Source of the DNA: Chara braunii
Lineage: Eukaryota > Streptophyta > Charophyceae > Charales > Characeae
Assembly (NCBI GenBank): GCA_003427395.1
Contig: BFEA01000213.1
Location: forward strand, 369,161 to 424,897
DNA length: 55,737 nucleotides
Direction: 5' to 3'
In this document: positions 10,065 to 20,055 of the stretch, piece by piece
Layout of the letters: every line of letters begins with the position of its first letter
How positions within the stretch are numbered: the stretch's first letter is position 1
The notes under the pieces: model-generated
Databases searched by the model: none
What the model saw: only the letters and a program-made list of their open reading frames with translations
Told to the model about the DNA's origin: nothing
Made by a program: the position numbers and the translations under genes

Positions 10065-11097
10065 TCGTTGAGTTAAAGCCACTGATCACGAGACAAAATA
10101 CCAGCCCAGCTCCCTTGGTTCCTGTGCCTGGTCGAAAATTGCAGATAGGTCGGAGAACTGGTCCCGGTGCTCAAGATTAGCAACAGTTTCAGCACACCCA
10201 AAAAGTTACATTTTTTTAATTCAAATCGGTCCTTGCTTGCTCAGTGAACTGCAGAACAGTCCTTGATCATTCAGATCAGTCATTGCTTATCTAGTGAATT
10301 ACAGATCAGTTATTGTGCGCTCAGAAAGTGCGCTCAGAAAGCCACGGATTAGTCCCCATGCATTTAGAAGATTATTGCGCCCCGAGAGAACCGTGGTGGG
10401 CACATCGAGTTTTAGGTTATCAGACCCTCAACTGTTGAAACGAGCCTAGGCGCAAACGCTGGGACCCGACCGGAAGCTACTGAATACCTCCGCGGTCAGG
10501 CCCAAACAATCCAGCAGCAGCAAGACCTCCCATATAGGGAGGAGGCCAGCCAGTCCAAGGCATTCTGGCCTAGATACATGATGAGGACACGATACTGCAA
10601 TATGGCGTAAGTGCCTCCGTGCATCAGCGCTGGCTTGGGGTGCACTCGTAGGTGTTGAGTGGTGTGGGGCGCTGCAGTGCTAGCTGGCGTGCGCTCGGAC
10701 GTTGAGTGGTGTAGGGCACAACAGGGCCCTAGCGTCCATAGCTGGACTGCAGCACGCAAGAGGGTGATGAGCAGCGGTGGTCTTGACAAAGGAAGCGAAA
10801 TGTGATTTGAGAATGGTGATGGGAGGAGATGAGATACGTACTTGGTGTATGTGGGAGGTCGGCATCGGTATTGACGTCATGTACAATGGTTTGTGAAGGC
10901 AAAGTCAGCCTCCTGCAAGAGGATAGGCAAGACAGGCAGGATGAGTACAGTAGACTGAGCACCAGATAGTAAGAACGACATTGAATACTGCGGGTTTGAA
11001 CATTGGCTCAGGACACCACTATATCGCTCTTATTTGGGTGAAGTTTTCAATGCATTTCAACTCTCTACTTATTACATGACTAGCTGGACTTCAGTAC
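10065..11097. other. Non-coding host sequence right of element X copy 1
   Basis: It begins with the right-hand TCGT target duplication. Bases 10088-10094 (ACGAGAC) and 10100-10105 (ACCAGC) pair with 1006-1012 and 1002-1007 once X is removed. A roughly 50-bp direct repeat with CAGTGAA(C/T)T(G/A)CAGA lies at 10235-10320 and a small one with GTTGAGTGGTGT(G/A)GGGC at 10653-10720. No gene is seen. Confidence 0.5.
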
Positions 11098-11098
11098 G

Positions 11099-11162
<64 letters not shown>

Positions 11163-11225
11163 TATTATTATTATTATTATTATTATCGTTATTATTACTG
11201 TTATCGTTATTATTAATTATTTATT
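11098..11225. repeat. (ATT)n microsatellite
   Basis: About 40 units of TTA/ATT with a few interruptions towards the end (TATCGTTATT). The leucine/tyrosine-rich frame through it is an artefact of the repeat. Confidence 0.95.
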
Positions 11226-11690
11226 TTTTTGTTATTATTGTTATTATTTTTTTATCGCTTGTTCTGATAGGATCAGAAACACGATCAGACATGTGCATGT
11301 GAACCCCATGCCTAGCTAGAACCACTGCTTGGGTTCGCGCACGTTGGCCTAGAGCAAGTGTAGTGCATATAAAGTCATCTAGGCATGAGAACAGAAAAGA
11401 TGAAAAAAGAAGGTAGAAAGAAGAAAAAAAGGAAGAAACCAGAAAAAAGAGAATGAAGAAGAAAATGAGGAGAAAATAATTAGGAGAATCAGAGAGAACA
11501 AAGACATCAAATAAGAAGATAAGCGAAGTCATTTCTCATTCTCATGCTATACACCCTTGTTTTACTCACCCTCTGCTGCTTTATAGTTGATTGATGTATG
11601 TATGTAGGACAGGTGATGGGATAAGGCTCCAGGGTGAGAAACATCTTATTACTCGCTTATACCTGTATACATATCTTAGATAGCTAGATT
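11226..11690. other. Non-coding, purine-rich stretch
   Basis: A GAAAGAAG-rich plus strand from about 11390 to 11520 gives a phenylalanine-rich artefact frame on the minus strand. No feature is supported. Confidence 0.4.
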
Positions 11691-12198
11691 GACAGACTAG
11701 AAGAGGGATACCCTTGTGTAGGTCATCCCATCGTCTGTCTAAGTATAAGTCAGTTAGACTAAAACAAGTAGTAGGATACTCATGTCTGAGTCATCCTACT
11801 GCTCGATCGAATCCATACAGACTGGTAAGTATGAGAGGAAGGCTCTTGTAAGGGTCTTTTTACTTCATACTTACATTTGATCGGACTATATTATAGTCCT
11901 CCGTTAAAATTGAAGTTCACATTGTTGAACTTCATATAGGCCATGTCGATAGTGAGGGAGGTGTTGAGACCTTATTGACCTATGTGTGATTGCAAGTCAT
12001 TTTAATCAAGAAGACTCATAATGAGTCTATGCAAGACTACATGTTGTTGTCATGTGGTAACAGGTTGGTTCGCCAACTCAACCCTCACTCACCCTCTACA
12101 CCCACACTTTGCATCAACCTTTGCACCAGATGGCATTTCTGATTTTCGAGTCATTGTCTAAAGAGTCTGAGTTTGGTTAAAAGAGGTCATTGAATGAC
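11691..12198. repeat. Dense array of perfect short hairpins H3
   Basis: At least eight stem-loops in 500 bp, each with a different stem: GACAGAC 11691-11697 with GTCTGTC 11733-11739, enclosing GGGAT/ATCCC; AGTAGGAT 11770-11777 with ATCCTACT 11793-11800, enclosing ACTCA/TGAGT; GTAAGTATGA 11825-11834 with TCATACTTAC 11865-11874; GGACTATA 11883-11890 with TATAGTCC 11892-11899; GAAGTTCA 11912-11919 with TGAACTTC 11926-11933; AGACTCAT 12012-12019 with ATGAGTCT 12021-12028; ACATG/CATGT at 12039-12055; GTCATT 12186-12191 with AATGAC 12193-12198. The first two share loop wording GATAC...TGT...GTCATC. No coding sequence overlaps. Confidence 0.8.
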
Positions 12199-12724
12199 TA
12201 AGTTGAAAATGGAATGTCTGGCTGAAAGGTTTGAAAGCGTAAGTGTAATGTGTGTAAAAGTGAATGAATGGTTGACTTTGCTAGGATTGTGTAATGTGAT
12301 TGACTTTGTTTGCAGGTCAGTAAGACGACCAACCACGTGTTATTCACTCAACTCGCATTACTTATGTTTACCTGAGCCTCGACTCAGACATTTCGTCGAC
12401 TCGTAAGCTTTATACATTTGGTATGGGTTTTCGACTTTTACCCCTTTTATGTTGAATAGATTAGGAGAATTGGCAAAGGCAAAAGAGCCTTATTCATATC
12501 ATTTTTCTTTGAAAGGTCATGAGCTTGTCTTTTACTTCTGATGCATATTTGACAGGCCATGGACCTATTTTTGTTTGTGATGCTTATTTGAAAGGCAAAA
12601 AGCCTATTGATTATTTTTCTTTCAAAAATCAAAGTTTCGTTTATTCTGATGTTTGCCGCTGTTTGTGTAAAAATGTAAAAGACATCTCCTTGCATTTCAG
12701 TCTCAACCTTTGAACTGTCGAGTC
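12199..12724. other. Non-coding AT-rich stretch
   Basis: Short frames on both strands (for example 12447-12695 minus) show no family signal. Small hairpins such as AGGCAAAAAGCCT near 12593 continue the hairpin-rich character. It may be the interior of the X-related element that ends at 13111. Confidence 0.35.
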
Positions 12725-13111
12725 GACCTGAATTGTAAGTCGGTCCGGGAGATCAACGCCCCGATGCCCGACACGCAAACGGGTCAGTTTTAGGCGTTCA
12801 ACCACTCGTATACCTATTCTACGGCGATCGAGAAAACACCCTCAGTCGACCTACCTCTACAAAGGCATGTAAAAGCCTTCGCATGTGGGCCGGTAGCTCA
12901 GCAGGGATACGCCTACCAGAGGGTGGTGACAGCCCCTCGGGTAGACGTGAGTCGTACCTCGCGGCGCCCCGACCTGTCGTGGGGCATCGTGAGAGGTATA
13001 GCATGCGTGCACGGTCGGAGTGGTGACTAGTTCTTTTCTACAAAACATCCTGCGTAACACGACCGTGAGGTTCAGCGCTCCCCAGCGGGGTGTGAAACCG
13101 CCGCGCGCGAC
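12725..13111 (+). mobile_element. Truncated end of an X-family element (copy 3)
   Basis: This segment matches the last 360-450 bp of the X copy ending at 30086 in order and orientation: GTCGACC, CGAGAAA(A)CACCCTCAG, TAGCTC(A/G)GC(A/G)GGGATACGCC, GAGAGGTAT and CTGCGT(A/G)ACAC. It ends in GCGACA at 13111, directly against the Y LTR (CCGTTC follows). The TAGCTCAGCAGGG stretch resembles a tRNA A box but has no B box. Its left limit is uncertain. Confidence 0.6.
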
Positions 13112-13211
13112 ACCGTTCACCTGCTATAATCTCCGGGGACTTCAAGTCCGTCATCACTTCACACTTCAACACATGTCATTTGATTTCATTTTTATGTTAT
13201 TTTATTTTTTC

Positions 13212-13297
13212 ATTGGTTTATCATACTCGTGGTAGAGTCACGAACTACTGAAATGCCGGCCCAAGTTCGATCCCTCACGGGATTGAAAAAAAAAAAA
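13212..13297 (+). mobile_element. tRNA-like module 1 with A tail inside LTR Y (left)
   Basis: The plus strand reads a D-arm-like CTCGTGGTAGAGTCACG (from 13225) and, about 33 nt on, a B-box-like AGTTCGATCCC (13264-13274), then GGGATTG and 12 A residues. The same module is in the other LTR at 36111-36190. It looks like an old SINE insertion or a captured tRNA-derived segment. Confidence 0.5.
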
Positions 13298-13617
13298 TTG
13301 GACCATTTCTCAAGTTATGCGTGTTATCCATATACAGGGGACACTCTAATTTATGACGTGGGGCTAATTTCGACCGTTTGATCCTTAGATCGCACGTCCG
13401 AAATCGACCTCGTTGTTGTACTTCAGAGGCGAGCTCCAAAAGGAGTCAGTCCAGGCAAAGGCGTTTCAAGTTCGTTCCTTGTATCTGCTGATTGGCGGAC
13501 TGTGATATTACATTCTTGGCTTAGATCCAATTCTTGACAAATTGGGGGCAGTGCCTGTGGATGAGCAGGTATTGCCTGCCCCGCCTTTCCACATAGCTGA
13601 CTGTCAGTCGATAGCTC

Positions 13618-13721
13618 GGGCATGTGGCTGGTACGGTAAACCATAACATCGTTTTTCAGGCCCTCGGTGCGGAATCGAATCTCACGGCCGAATGATAAAA
13701 AAAAAAAAAAAAAAAAAAAAA
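13618..13721 (+). mobile_element. tRNA-like module 2 with A tail inside LTR Y (left)
   Basis: GTGGCTGGTACGGTAAACC is followed by GCGGAATCGAATCTCACGGC (B-box-like) and about 25 A residues. It occurs again at 36510-36595. The minus-strand frame over this stretch has a poly-F artefact from the A tail. Confidence 0.45.
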
Positions 13722-14068
13722 GGCATCCCTTTTCGCCCGCACTGAGGCCTCTTACCCGACGTGATGTCCATTTTAGCCTACTTAGGTAGGATAGGCTTAG
13801 CTTTCGCATTCCCTCGTCCTCCTGTTTTTGCGGCCCTGCTAGAACCCCCTCATAACCGGTCATACCGCCGACTACCGCCATTACTCTTAAACGCCGCAGA
13901 CGTCTGGACTAAGGTTCAAAGAGTTTTTGTATCTCGGTCATTAATTAATTTGAATAACTTCTGGCAAATGTCGGTCTCATCAAGTCCCTCAATTCAACGA
14001 AAAAGTCGGACAATGTTCGACATTGAAAAACCCGAGCAGATTCCCTTATAAGGGTTTCTCGTCTAACA

Positions 14069-15640
14069 CCACCACCCACGATTTATGCTGAGAAATTTGA
14101 GTGTGAACATGCCCGTTAGGACCAAAAAAATTATGAACTATGCTTGAGGAGAGTGGCCTAGAGACACTTTGGTGGAGCCCCATAACGATATTGTGTCAAT
14201 CGTCCGTCGGGCTCCGGTGTAGGGGCGAAAGATTGATCAGACCGTCGAAGTAGTTAGTTCCCTCTAAAACGTTTTCATGATAGTTGGAATTGTCAAGCAG
14301 TTCGATCGCAAGATCGTTAGACTTTGTATGTTGCGCTACAAAGGTGCATTAGTTCAAAATTATGAGGAGCCTTGTAAAGAAAAAAGAAGAAGGCGGGATG
14401 ATGCGGGAGAAGGAGAAACTTCAAATACCGGAGGGGGAAATGCTTTACTTACCCAACTCAAAACTGCGCACACTAAAAATATGAAAAATATAGCTGACAA
14501 ACACCATCAACGACCTGCAAATGTTATTGGTTGTCGGACCTACAAGGTAAGCCACTGTGTGCCACCTCATGTCTTGAACTTACATGTTGGATAAATTTTG
14601 TCATACCCTAGTCAACCCTACTTCTAGCAGGGCCGCAAACCATATTGTTGAGGTTTCATCGTGCGTCCATTCGTAGTCTAATACCACCACAAGCCAAAAG
14701 AGGATTCGAGGAAGGTTTAGCAGAATGAATTACCACAAGCCATAAGGGGATCGCTTCAACTACTTCGGCATAATGATCGCATAGATAACTGCGTACAGTA
14801 AAAACATGAAAAAATCTGACCGGCGTACAACAGCCATAAGTTCGAATTGTTGTTGGTTGTCGGGTCTGCAAGGTTGGCTACTGTGCACTACTTCATTTCT
14901 CAGGATAATATAATGGACAAATTGTAGCATGCACTAGTCAACCTTCCTTGTAGCAGGGCAACAAACCATATTGTTCAGGCTCCCGCAAACATCCATTTGT
15001 AGAATGAATTAACGAAAGTCGGAAGAGGAAAAAATAAAGGTTGGATTTTGTGTGCCACTTCATGAATTCGGTCTATTTCCACCAAAAACAAACTGCTCAT
15101 GCCACATTCTTCCCTCTCTCTTTGTCTCTCCTCCCCCCCCCTCCCCCCCTTCCCCCCTCCCCATGTCTTTCGACAACGTCATCAAAGCATTGCGTGAAAA
15201 TATTTATTGTCTATTATAGGTCAGGGGTAGGCAAAGACTCGAAGATTAAAAAACACGAAAACACAGTGTATCATGATACACTGACGGATGGAGGTGAGAT
15301 AGCGAAGACTCTGTAATTCTTTTACGGCATCGTTGCTTTCCTCCTTCTGCAAGTCACGATTTGTGTGAAAATGTTCGGTGTCTATCATACTTTCCTACAC
15401 GTACAACGACCCTACCTATCGTGACCTGCTCAATGACAAGGACCAGTCGGCTCCTCATTCTGCCATGAAGATGTGTGTTGTTTTGTCGCATTCTCATCAA
15501 TCATAGATAAAGTTCTTATACTCACATTGGAAGAAACCACATCACTTTTGTTGTCGTTCATAGCAGAGTTGGTCATTGAAAAATCTTGTCGGTTTTAACT
15601 AGATCAGACTTACTTGCAGACGACCTGCAACGAAACACCA
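14069..15640. other. 3' part of Y internal region 1, no intact integrase
   Basis: This segment is colinear with 36961-39320, except that about 770 bp including the RNase H region (38432-39207) is missing near 15545. In a Ty3-type element integrase would be expected here on the minus strand, but I see no minus-strand frame with integrase motifs. A pyrimidine run (CTCCCCCCCC, 15130-15160) is present. Confidence 0.55.
14470..15075 (+). repeat. Tandem unit with C-x2-C-K-V-x2-C-V-x2-H-like coding (left copy)
   Basis: Two units about 320 bp apart share AACCATATTGTT, GTTGTTGGTTGTCGG and GCAAGGT(A/T)(A/G)GC. On the plus strand, in varying frames, they encode KVSHCVPPH at about 14550 and a similar, more damaged stretch at about 14880. 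A third partial match, KVGFCVPLH, lies at about 15040. The right copy has CRVCKVSYCVSLH at about 37420. The pattern resembles the C-terminal cysteine-rich zinc finger of piggyBac-type transposases, but it is short and broken. No gene is called. Confidence 0.35.
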
Positions 15641-16660
15641 AAATGGTAACTTAGGAAACTACTATAATACTTTTGGGGTCACTGGCCGGGATATTATATA
15701 TCAGAAATCGATGAATGAGTTCCTTAATATCTTGTAGATGGTCCCACACAAATTTTTGGATTCCTCGTTGAATCGCTGCCTCATCTTTCTCCCGAGCACC
15801 TTTAATCGGGTTGTCATCAATGCAGGGTTCGCACTTTGTCCGAAGCATGTCTCCGACGACTCAGACATTTTTGTTTGTGCCTCAGGCACTGCGTTTGTGA
15901 AACCCATCGGGGTTATTTGTATTTTCAATTCACCTATGAGAGTGTGCAACATGATGGTCGTATAATGCCTATCCCGTTTGTCCATAGGAAGTTGATAATA
16001 CCCAGAGTAAAGATCTATGAGAGAGTAAATGCTTTGTCCTTTGTGAGATTCTACCTCCTGGTTTGCATAGGGCAGCGATCCCGCATCCAGGATGGTTATG
16101 GCATTCAACTTTTGTAAATCTTGTATTCACCTTAGGGTCTTGTTTGATTTTTTAAACACAAACCACATATTCTCGTATGGGAACGTCATAGTCTCTGCAA
16201 CAAAATAGTTAATTTTTTCCCTTAGCAGATCCATTACCTCGCCTGCAATTCCAAAATCGTATGTTGATCCTTTGTCATTCCAACACTCGCGTTTTATTGT
16301 ATGCAATCGCATCCAACTGCCCCTTCTGATGACCATTGAAGCAAAACCAAGATGCAACTCCTAGAAGGTTGTCTTAAGCGTACAATTTTTCTATTTCGTT
16401 AGAGACCTGTCCACTCCTATCTTCATGGTATGTGGTACCTCATCTGGTATCCACTGTCCTTCTACCATCCGCCTTTCTTTGATAGCCTTGAGGATCTTTT
16501 CTTCCTTTGCGATAGCCTCGTTCTTAGTTGTTTCTAGTAAGACTTAGACGGGTTTAGTTTTTTTCTCTACTAGCTTATACTTCCGAACGCTTCTCCCGGG
16601 ATCATTCCTCTGAGAAATGAACAGCAGGTACCGTCGTTGGTGTCTCGACGACTCACGACT
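15641..16660 (-). pseudogene. Reverse transcriptase region of Y pol, internal region 1 (broken)
   Basis: The minus strand encodes the palm of a Ty3/gypsy-type reverse transcriptase in several frames. Visible in order are GSTYDFGIAGEV and ENMWFVFKKSNKTLR (16127-16357), NAITILDAGSLPYA and SLIDLYSGYYQLPM then ITPMGFTNAVPEAQ (15701-16108), and EPCIDDNPIKG with WDHLQDIKELIHRFL (15651-15848). The D of LIDLYSGY is the first catalytic Asp; the YxDD box reads CIDD, so its aromatic residue is lost. Frameshifts separate the blocks. Upstream (16380-16660) matches the protease-RT linker seen at 40027-40338. The pol stops at 16994 because element X copy 2 is inserted there. Confidence 0.8.
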
Positions 16661-16994
16661 GGATACTGACTAATTTCTTGTTTAGGAAATAGTTCTTCCG
16701 GATCTCAGTCCCAAATTTGGTGAGCGCAACCGGATCTACCTCAACCTTGTGGTATCTTAGGGCGTTAACAAGATGTGGTAGATCAGAAATTTCGAGAGTT
16801 AGCTCCGACTCCTCGGCCCATTCTTCCTTTGGCTTTGGTAAACGACTCTCAACTCAACTTTTGGTTCCCAATCTATTATCCTGACGCCTAAGGCGTCCTT
16901 TTCCTGCCTCCTTTTCTTCTAGGGTAGCCCAATCTTGACCCACCCCTTCTTGTTGAACACATCTTCGACCATAATTTCTACCCTTTTACTTCGG
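16661..16994 (-). pseudogene. Pol linker remnant of Y up to the insertion point
   Basis: Colinear with 40340-40657 of the other Y copy, including CCTAAGGCGTC and TTGTTGAACACAT/CCTCTTCGA. No frame is open. The match stops at TTTTACTTCGG, and the continuation of the same element is found 13.1 kb away at 30087. Confidence 0.65.
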
Positions 16995-17000
16995 TGTCGT

Positions 17001-17028
17001 GCCAAATACCCTTACAAGGGTATATGGC
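17001..17028 (+). repeat. Terminal palindrome of element X copy 2
   Basis: GCCAAATACCCTTACAAGGGTATATGGC is a near-palindrome six bases inside the TGTC start, as in the other X, Y and Z termini. Confidence 0.75.
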
Positions 17029-18540
17029 GTACTTTTTGCAAGTCACGCCGGTGCGGCCTTGTCCCTAGTTGTGTGGCGCAAGCAGGGTGTCGACGGCAAG
17101 GTGCAGTCGTGCGTGGGTCGGGCGTCCGCAGCATTGCAGGCCAGCGGGGCACGCAACCCCTCGTCCTCTTAGTTTTGTGTTTCCCCGTACTTATTATTTT
17201 TGTATACTGGTATTTATAACTATTATTATTTATTCCTACCTTTATTCACTACCTTTGATTCGGTGGTCGGCCCCGAGACTGATGTTGGGACCACACGCCT
17301 GGCCTGTTGCGCTATTGTCAGGCACGGGTAGCCGACACGATAGTCGAGGACCTTGGGTGTGCGCCCGACGGGTTGGCCCACGGCGCAGGAGAAAAGGCTG
17401 AGTAGCAAGGCCAGCCGATGCGGTGCACCATCCGCTCCTCACCGTTCGCGATGGAGAGGTTGAGTGTGAGTATGCCCTAGGGACCGAGGGACGGGGAACT
17501 GCATAGGCGCATGGGGCACCATGAGGGGGGCCGCAAGTGGCCGACTGATTTTCGCGGGACCTCTTTCCAATTCGGTCTTCAAGGTTCTCAATTAAATATT
17601 TGTAATCACCACCAAGACCCGCGCCCTCGGCCTATGGCCAATGTTGGTAAATGAGCTGCCCATTGGGGACCAAGAAGAGCTGAACTGCACAGGGGCAGGA
17701 GCGGCCTAGGGCACTATAGTGGAGCTACACTGAACGAGGCAGGGCCGGTATGGTAAAGGCCGCAGAGTTGCTGTCACATGTTGATCGTCTCCAAGAGTCA
17801 GAAGAAGGGGCGGAGACTGCAGCCTACCACACAGGCCTGCGGTAGGAACTCAAGTATAGGAACAAAAAGGCTAACCAACTGTGTAAGCCCTCTCAGGACC
17901 ACTACTACTGTGGAGAAGCCAGGTTGCGCCGGTCGCTGTAGGGGAAAGGAGGGCAAAGTAGGTCGGGACACTGTAGCAGTTGGGCACTACGCTAGCAGCA
18001 ACGAACGGAGCGAGGTAGAGGAGCGATGAGCGCAGGCAACGAGGAGGCCGATGGACCTGGACTGGAAGAGGCGCAGGATGCATGCGGGACAGAGAGCGCA
18101 GCGCGAAGGGAAGGAGGAGAGAAGTGTAGGGGGCGAAGAGGACTGAATGCGACAGCACAGTAGGGAGGACGGGCGCTGCGTTAGCCGCTAGCGCACGGGC
18201 GGAGGGGCTGGCCGGGCAGCGCAACGCTGAGCAGCAGCAGAATGGTGGGTGTTCTCAGCCAGGATGGCTGCGTATAGACCGATGTCTTTTGTCGTTTAGC
18301 GGGCGGTTTCCATTTGGGGAATGTCGTGTTCCGGGTAAGTGGGTTTAGAGGGCGTCGTTGCCCGAGAAATAGGGCTGCGGTCGCCAATTGGAGACCGACC
18401 GGTAGTCTTATGAGGGAGCGTGGTGGAGGTCGCGGGAGAACTGTGGCGCGCGTCCGGTCGTAACTGTGCTTTCCATATATAGGTGTCTTTCCGTTATCCG
18501 ACCGTTCGTCTCCATTGAGATCGACGGTACGGTATTAGTT
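17029..18540. other. GC-rich non-coding part of element X copy 2
   Basis: I examined the frames at 17069-17401, 17778-18029 and 17871-18224. All are short, lack domains, and overlap frames on the opposite strand in the same GC-rich sequence. No gene is called. Confidence 0.45.
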
Positions 18541-18544
18541 CGGT

Positions 18545-18745
18545 CAGTCTAGGTTTTTTTCAGGTTTTTTTTCCCCCCAACCGTCCGCACTTCTCCACAA
18601 ACATGGTCCGGTTCGCGCGCCGAATCTTTACAAATATTCACCTCGCCCTGGCAGTCCGTGCTGCCAGCTTTTCAGTTCCCCCCCAACCCGCTGTCTGCAC
18701 TTCTTCACAAGCATGCCCGGATTCGCGCGTTGAATGTCCTGTGCT
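18545..18745. repeat. Tandem duplication, about 110-bp period
   Basis: The first unit (about 18555-18630) and second unit (about 18665-18742) share TTTTCAG, CCCCCCAACC, CTGCACTTCT, CCACAAACATG/TCACAAGCATG and CGGTTCGCGCG/CGGATTCGCGCG. The plus-strand frame 18603-18971 starts inside it and shows no domain. Confidence 0.65.
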
Positions 18746-19065
18746 GCTGGCTGCGGGCTACCTTAGTCTCTTCCCGTCGGCTGGGCTCGCCAGTAGGTAT
18801 CTTACCTGTGCAGGCGGACAGTGGCCCGGTCTGTTTCAGCCTTCTTCTATTCGCGAACTGTCGATAGTCGTTCGTCGTGCGAGTTTGCAGAATGCCGCTG
18901 TGGTGGAGCCGAAGCAGCCCTGCGACACGGTCGAAGGGATTTGCCTGCCATCAAGTGCGTGGGCTGACTGAGCGAGTGGGGACGGGCGTCCGAGAACGCG
19001 CCCAGCATCCTGCCTGCGTACTCAACAACAGCAAGGGCGTTGAGGCCTGTCTTCGCTGGACTTCG

Positions 19066-19067
<2 letters not shown>
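18746..19067. other. Unannotated stretch before the TC microsatellite
   Basis: No gene or repeat is supported. Frames in this stretch run on into the TC repeat. Confidence 0.35.

Positions 19068-19156
<89 letters not shown>
19068..19156 (+). repeat. (TC)n then (ATCT)n microsatellite
   Basis: About 36 TC units followed by four ATCT units. Confidence 0.95.
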
Positions 19157-19277
19157 CTCTTTGTACGTGGGGTTCTGCCACTGCCTCTCGTTGTCTCCCT
19201 TTCCTTGCTAATCTATGCCCGTCCAAGCCTCTGCCTTCATGCCCCCACTCTCGCGGTTTCTCCTGGCCACATTCAAA

Positions 19278-19280
<3 letters not shown>

Positions 19281-19333
<53 letters not shown>
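19281..19333 (+). repeat. (TC)n microsatellite abutting an assembly gap
   Basis: About 26 TC units end directly at the N run. Confidence 0.95.
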
Positions 19334-19443
19334 NNNNNNNNNNNNNNNNNNNNNNNNNNNNNNNNNNNNNNNNNNNNNNNNNNNNNNNNNNNNNNNNNNN
19401 NNNNNNNNNNNNNNNNNNNNNNNNNNNNNNNNNNNNNNNNNNN
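19334..19443. other. Assembly gap of 110 N
   Basis: The gap sits between a TC and a CA microsatellite, so the true length is unknown and the join rests on scaffolding. Confidence 0.98.
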
Positions 19444-19496
19444 CACACACACACGCACACACACACAGACACACACACACACACACACACACACAC
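19444..19496 (+). repeat. (CA)n microsatellite after the gap
   Basis: Imperfect CA units with one CG and one GA interruption. Confidence 0.95.
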
Positions 19497-19543
19497 GGGC
19501 TCGAGCACACAAATACACTTGAGCCGTAGTAACAGTGACCTAG

Positions 19544-19589
19544 TCATGTTTTTCTCTGTGGAGTTGTATATAACGAACATGACAACACG

Positions 19590-19632
<43 letters not shown>

Positions 19633-19642
19633 GTGCGCGCGG
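19544..19642 (+). repeat. CA-linked 45-bp module 1 plus (CG/CA)n
   Basis: The module CTGTGGAGTTGTATATAACG...CATGACAACA leads directly into (CG)n(CA)n. It recurs at 19649 and 19957, each time ending at a CA tract. Confidence 0.75.
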
Positions 19643-19648
19643 GAAGTA

Positions 19649-19701
19649 ATGCTTTTGCTGTGGAGTTGTGAATAGCGATGATGACAACATACACACACAA
19701 A
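19649..19701 (+). repeat. CA-linked 45-bp module 2 plus short (CA)n
   Basis: GCTGTGGAGTTGTGAATAGCG then GATGACAACA and a short CA tract, matching the modules at 19544 and 19957. Confidence 0.75.
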
Positions 19702-19956
19702 AAGAGTGTGTGTGTGGAATGGGACGTTTTAAGGCTGTGGCAGAACGGGTTCTCATACATGACTGGCGTTTTTTTCAGGTGTTTGTACCGCAGTTTGCTA
19801 GGATTGCAGGGTCTAGGGTTGACTAGTGTTAGTAAACTCTGGACGACGTGATCAGTCGTTCTCTAGCAGCCAAACGTCTCCTGAGAAGACTGTAGGGTTT
19901 CAACGTCCTCACGAGTCGGCGAAAGTCCGGTGAACGATTCCGGCACGCTGAATGAC

Positions 19957-19996
19957 GTGCTTTTTTCTGTGGAGTTGTGTATAGCGGACCTGACGG

Positions 19997-20054
<58 letters not shown>
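19957..20054 (+). repeat. CA-linked 45-bp module 3 plus (CA)n
   Basis: TGCTTTTTTCTGTGGAGTTG then GTATAGCGGACCTGACGGAA and about 28 CA units. Confidence 0.8.

Positions 20055-20055
<1 letters not shown>

Larger units (their letters stand above)
13112..14068 (-). mobile_element. LTR of retroelement Y, left copy (3' LTR of internal region 1)
   Basis: Colinear with 36002-36960. Read on the minus strand it starts TGTTAGACGAGAAACCC at 14068, with a palindrome TTCCCTTATAAGGG immediately inside. Hairpins GTCGAACATTGTCCGAC and a GCCGCAGACGTC-like one follow. The CA end is overwritten by the X copy 3 junction at 13111/13112. A G-rich, GTGGGTGGTGG-type stretch lies just upstream of the LTR start (14069-14080) and is a candidate polypurine tract. 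The LTR contains two tRNA-like modules with A tails. Confidence 0.75.

Noticed and set aside
11098-11225. Membrane-protein-like poly-L/poly-Y frame
   Set aside because: Translation of the ATT microsatellite.
12885-12950. Possible tRNA gene at TAGCTCAGCAGGG
   Set aside because: An A-box-like word only; no B box, acceptor or anticodon stem can be drawn.
18877-19671. 264-codon frame rich in SLSLSL and THTHTH
   Set aside because: It reads TC and CA microsatellites and passes through the N gap.
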